Shown here piece by piece: positions 5,890 through 7,733 of a stretch of DNA of 7,733 nt. The first letter of the stretch is position 1; each line of letters begins with the position of its first letter. Below the pieces are notes generated by a model. The model was not told where the DNA came from, did no database searches, and saw only the letters and a program-made list of their open reading frames with translations. The stretch comes from Planctomycetaceae bacterium (GTDB lineage: Bacteria > Planctomycetota > Planctomycetia > Planctomycetales > Planctomycetaceae). The stretch spans positions 1-7,733 of the forward strand of contig JAESQE010000357.1 of assembly GCA_016765335.1 (NCBI GenBank), read 5' to 3'. A program made the translations under genes and the position numbers.

Positions 5890-7733
5890 TTACTCGTCAT
5901 CATCAAATCCGAGATCTTCTTCGCTATCATCGCTTTTTTCGCTTGGCTTTTCTTCAGTTGATTCCAGAAGAGCTTTGCGAGAAAGTTTGACGCGATTTTG
6001 ATCATCAACTGCGATGACTTTCACTTCGAGAATGTCACCCATTTTGCAGACATCGCCAACATTTTTGACGAACCCGTCAGACAGTTCGCTGATGTGGCAC
6101 AAGCCGTCTTTTCCAGGTGCAATTTCGATGAAGGCTCCGAAGTCTTTGATCGCGATAACTTTACCTTTATAAACGCGACCCACTTTGACATCTTCGGTCA
6201 TGGCTTCGATGCGAGCTTTGGCATCTTCTGCATTTGCTCCAGAAGCAGCTGCAATAGTGACAACTCCATCGTCGCTGATATCAAGTTGAGTTTCGGTTTC
6301 TTCCTGCAAAGCACGGATTGTTTTTCCGCCTGGTCCAATGAGCAGACCGATTTTTTCAGGATCGATTTTGACGGTTTCAATTCGTGGTGCAAGAGCTGAA
6401 ATATCTTTGCGTGGTCGACGAATTTCGGTCAGCATTGATTTCAGCAAATCGAGTCGAGCTTTGCGAGCTTGATCCAATGTTTTGCGGATAATTTCTTCGT
6501 TGATTCCATCGATTTTCAAGTCGAGTTGAATCCCGGTGATTCCCTTTTGTGTTCCTGCAACTTTGAAATCCATATCACCAAAGTGATCTTCATCACCAAT
6601 GATATCGGTCAACAGAACGTAACTAGAATCCCCTTTGACTAAGCCAATGGAAATTCCAGCAACCGGTTGACGAATTGGAACACCGGCATCCATCAGGCAT
6701 AATGTTGCATTACAAACCGAAGCCATTGAGCTACTACCGTTTGATTCGGTGATATCAGAAATGATTCGGATTGTGTACGGGAATGTTTCTTCGTCTGGAA
6801 GCACTGGCAGGATAGAACGTTCCGCCAAGGCACCGTGACCGATTTCGCGACGTCCTGGTCCTCGGATCGGACGACATTCGCCAACCGAATAGGATGGGAA
6901 GTTGTAATCGAGCATGAACCGTTTTTTGCGTTCACCGAACAGGTCTTCAACCCGTTGTTGATCACGAACGGTTCCGAGTGTCAATGTTGCCATTGATTGT
7001 GTTTCGCCGCGTGTAAACAGGGCAGATCCATGAACGCGAGGTATCATGGCGACTTCGCATGCCACAGCTCGCAAATCTGGGCCGGAACGTCCATCGAGGC
7101 GAGTTCCGTTTAAAGTCAACTCTCGGCGAACTTCGTTGCCAATCTGATAAATTGCATCTTTGAGCTGACCAACGGTACGGCCTTGCGCGTCTTCGGTAGC
7201 ATCTTCTGGGAACAATTCATCGATCAAATCATCACGGACTTGTGAAGAAGCTGCTGAACGTTCTTGCTTTTTTGTCTTTTTGAGAGCGTCTTTGATTTTG
7301 CTGCCGATTTTATCGCGAACGATAGACAGGAATGGATTCGCTTCCGGCTCTTCCCATTCAAATGGTTCCACGCCTACGGCTTTAACCAATTCGTTCTGTA
7401 AGTCGCACAGATCGCCGATGTTGCTGTGAGCAAACATCAATGCATCAACCATGACATCTTCAGGAATCTGTTTTCCGAATCCTTCGATCATCAGAATCGA
7501 TTCGTGATTACCTGCAACAACCAGATCCAAATCGCCACTTTCAATTTCGCTGGCTGTTGGGAACAGGATGAATTTTCCATCAATCATTCCAACGCGAACT
7601 GCACCGATTGGTCCCTGGAAAGGAACAGGTGCAATTGCCAACGCAGCACTGGCTCCGTTGATGGACAGGACGTCCGCAGGATTTTCCAAATCGCAAGCCA
7701 AAACTGTTGTCTGGACTTGAACTTCGTTCTTGA
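5890..7733 (-). CDS. pnp: Polynucleotide phosphorylase (partial, N terminus missing)
   Basis: PNPase is a trimeric 3'-5' exoribonuclease that degrades RNA with phosphate to nucleoside diphosphates and takes part in mRNA turnover in the cytoplasm. The visible 613 codons begin in the first RNase PH domain at KNEVQVQ and run to the stop; roughly the first hundred residues lie beyond the window. Counting from the TTG codon at 7701, the order is the end of RNase PH 1 (to ~65), the all-helical linker domain (~80-195), RNase PH 2 (~200-400) with FTRGETQ (229-235) and the catalytic GDEDHFGDMDFK (369-380; Asp372, Asp378 and Lys380 match the E. coli active-site residues), a KH domain with IGLLIGPGGK (451-460), an S1 RNA-binding domain (~507-577), and a very acidic tail. 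All expected domains are intact. The gene ends in its own intrinsic terminator. The TTG at 7701 is internal, not the start. Confidence 0.97.
   Translation of the reverse strand, partial: KNEVQVQTTVLACDLENPADVLSINGASAALAIAPVPFQGPIGAVRVGMIDGKFILFPTASEIESGDLDLVVAGNHESILMIEGFGKQIPEDVMVDALMFAHSNIGDLCDLQNELVKAVGVEPFEWEEPEANPFLSIVRDKIGSKIKDALKKTKKQERSAASSQVRDDLIDELFPEDATEDAQGRTVGQLKDAIYQIGNEVRRELTLNGTRLDGRSGPDLRAVACEVAMIPRVHGSALFTRGETQSMATLTLGTVRDQQRVEDLFGERKKRFMLDYNFPSYSVGECRPIRGPGRREIGHGALAERSILPVLPDEETFPYTIRIISDITESNGSSSMASVCNATLCLMDAGVPIRQPVAGISIGLVKGDSSYVLLTDIIGDEDHFGDMDFKVAGTQKGITGIQLDLKIDGINEEIIRKTLDQARKARLDLLKSMLTEIRRPRKDISALAPRIETVKIDPEKIGLLIGPGGKTIRALQEETETQLDISDDGVVTIAAASGANAEDAKARIEAMTEDVKVGRVYKGKVIAIKDFGAFIEIAPGKDGLCHISELSDGFVKNVGDVCKMGDILEVKVIAVDDQNRVKLSRKALLESTEEKPSEKSDDSEEDLGFDDDE

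Noticed and set aside
5998..6399. Plus-strand open frame of 133 codons opposite pnp
   Set aside because: It lies wholly within the KH/S1 coding region of pnp on the other strand and the translation shows no recognisable domain.

Overview
This window most likely comes from the chromosome of a planctomycete-type bacterium (Planctomycetota) of intermediate GC content. This is inferred from gene content: a secreted sulfatase, a secreted ceramidase-like protein and a secreted two-domain acetyl-xylan-esterase-like hydrolase lie side by side, a combination typical of planctomycete genomes. No rRNA or other direct marker is present to fix the taxon.

Layout from left to right. Positions 1-429 (+) hold the 3' end of a c-type cytochrome whose only visible heme motif sits at the extreme C terminus. 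A 55-bp convergent gap with a small hairpin follows. Positions 485-5493 hold three genes, all on the minus strand and closely spaced (63 and 56 nt gaps). In transcription order they are a neutral/alkaline ceramidase-family metallohydrolase, a sulfatase and a two-domain alpha/beta hydrolase. All three carry export signals, so they look like one operon for secreted hydrolases acting on some sulfated or esterified substrate; the actual substrate is not visible. Positions 5494-5889 are a 396-bp intergenic region. It contains the strong intrinsic terminator of the next gene and a block of hairpins that looks like an inserted or dispersed repeat. Positions 5890-7733 (-) encode polynucleotide phosphorylase (pnp), a housekeeping RNA-degradation enzyme whose N terminus lies beyond the window. 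Its terminator separates it from the hydrolase operon.

The most notable points are these. (1) The sulfatase has the formylglycine cysteine but differs from the textbook active site at four places (CTVSR for CxPxR, DN for DD, GKWN for GKWH, and no Lys in the GGK segment). (2) The second alpha/beta-hydrolase half of the esterase-like protein has lost its nucleophile. (3) A palindrome-rich block of about 190 bp, bounded by a 10-bp direct repeat, lies immediately upstream of the operon and keeps an open frame in phase with the ceramidase gene, which can mislead start-site annotation. I found no CRISPR array, phage, transposase, tRNA, toxin-antitoxin or defence system, and nothing that amounts to a wholly new system.
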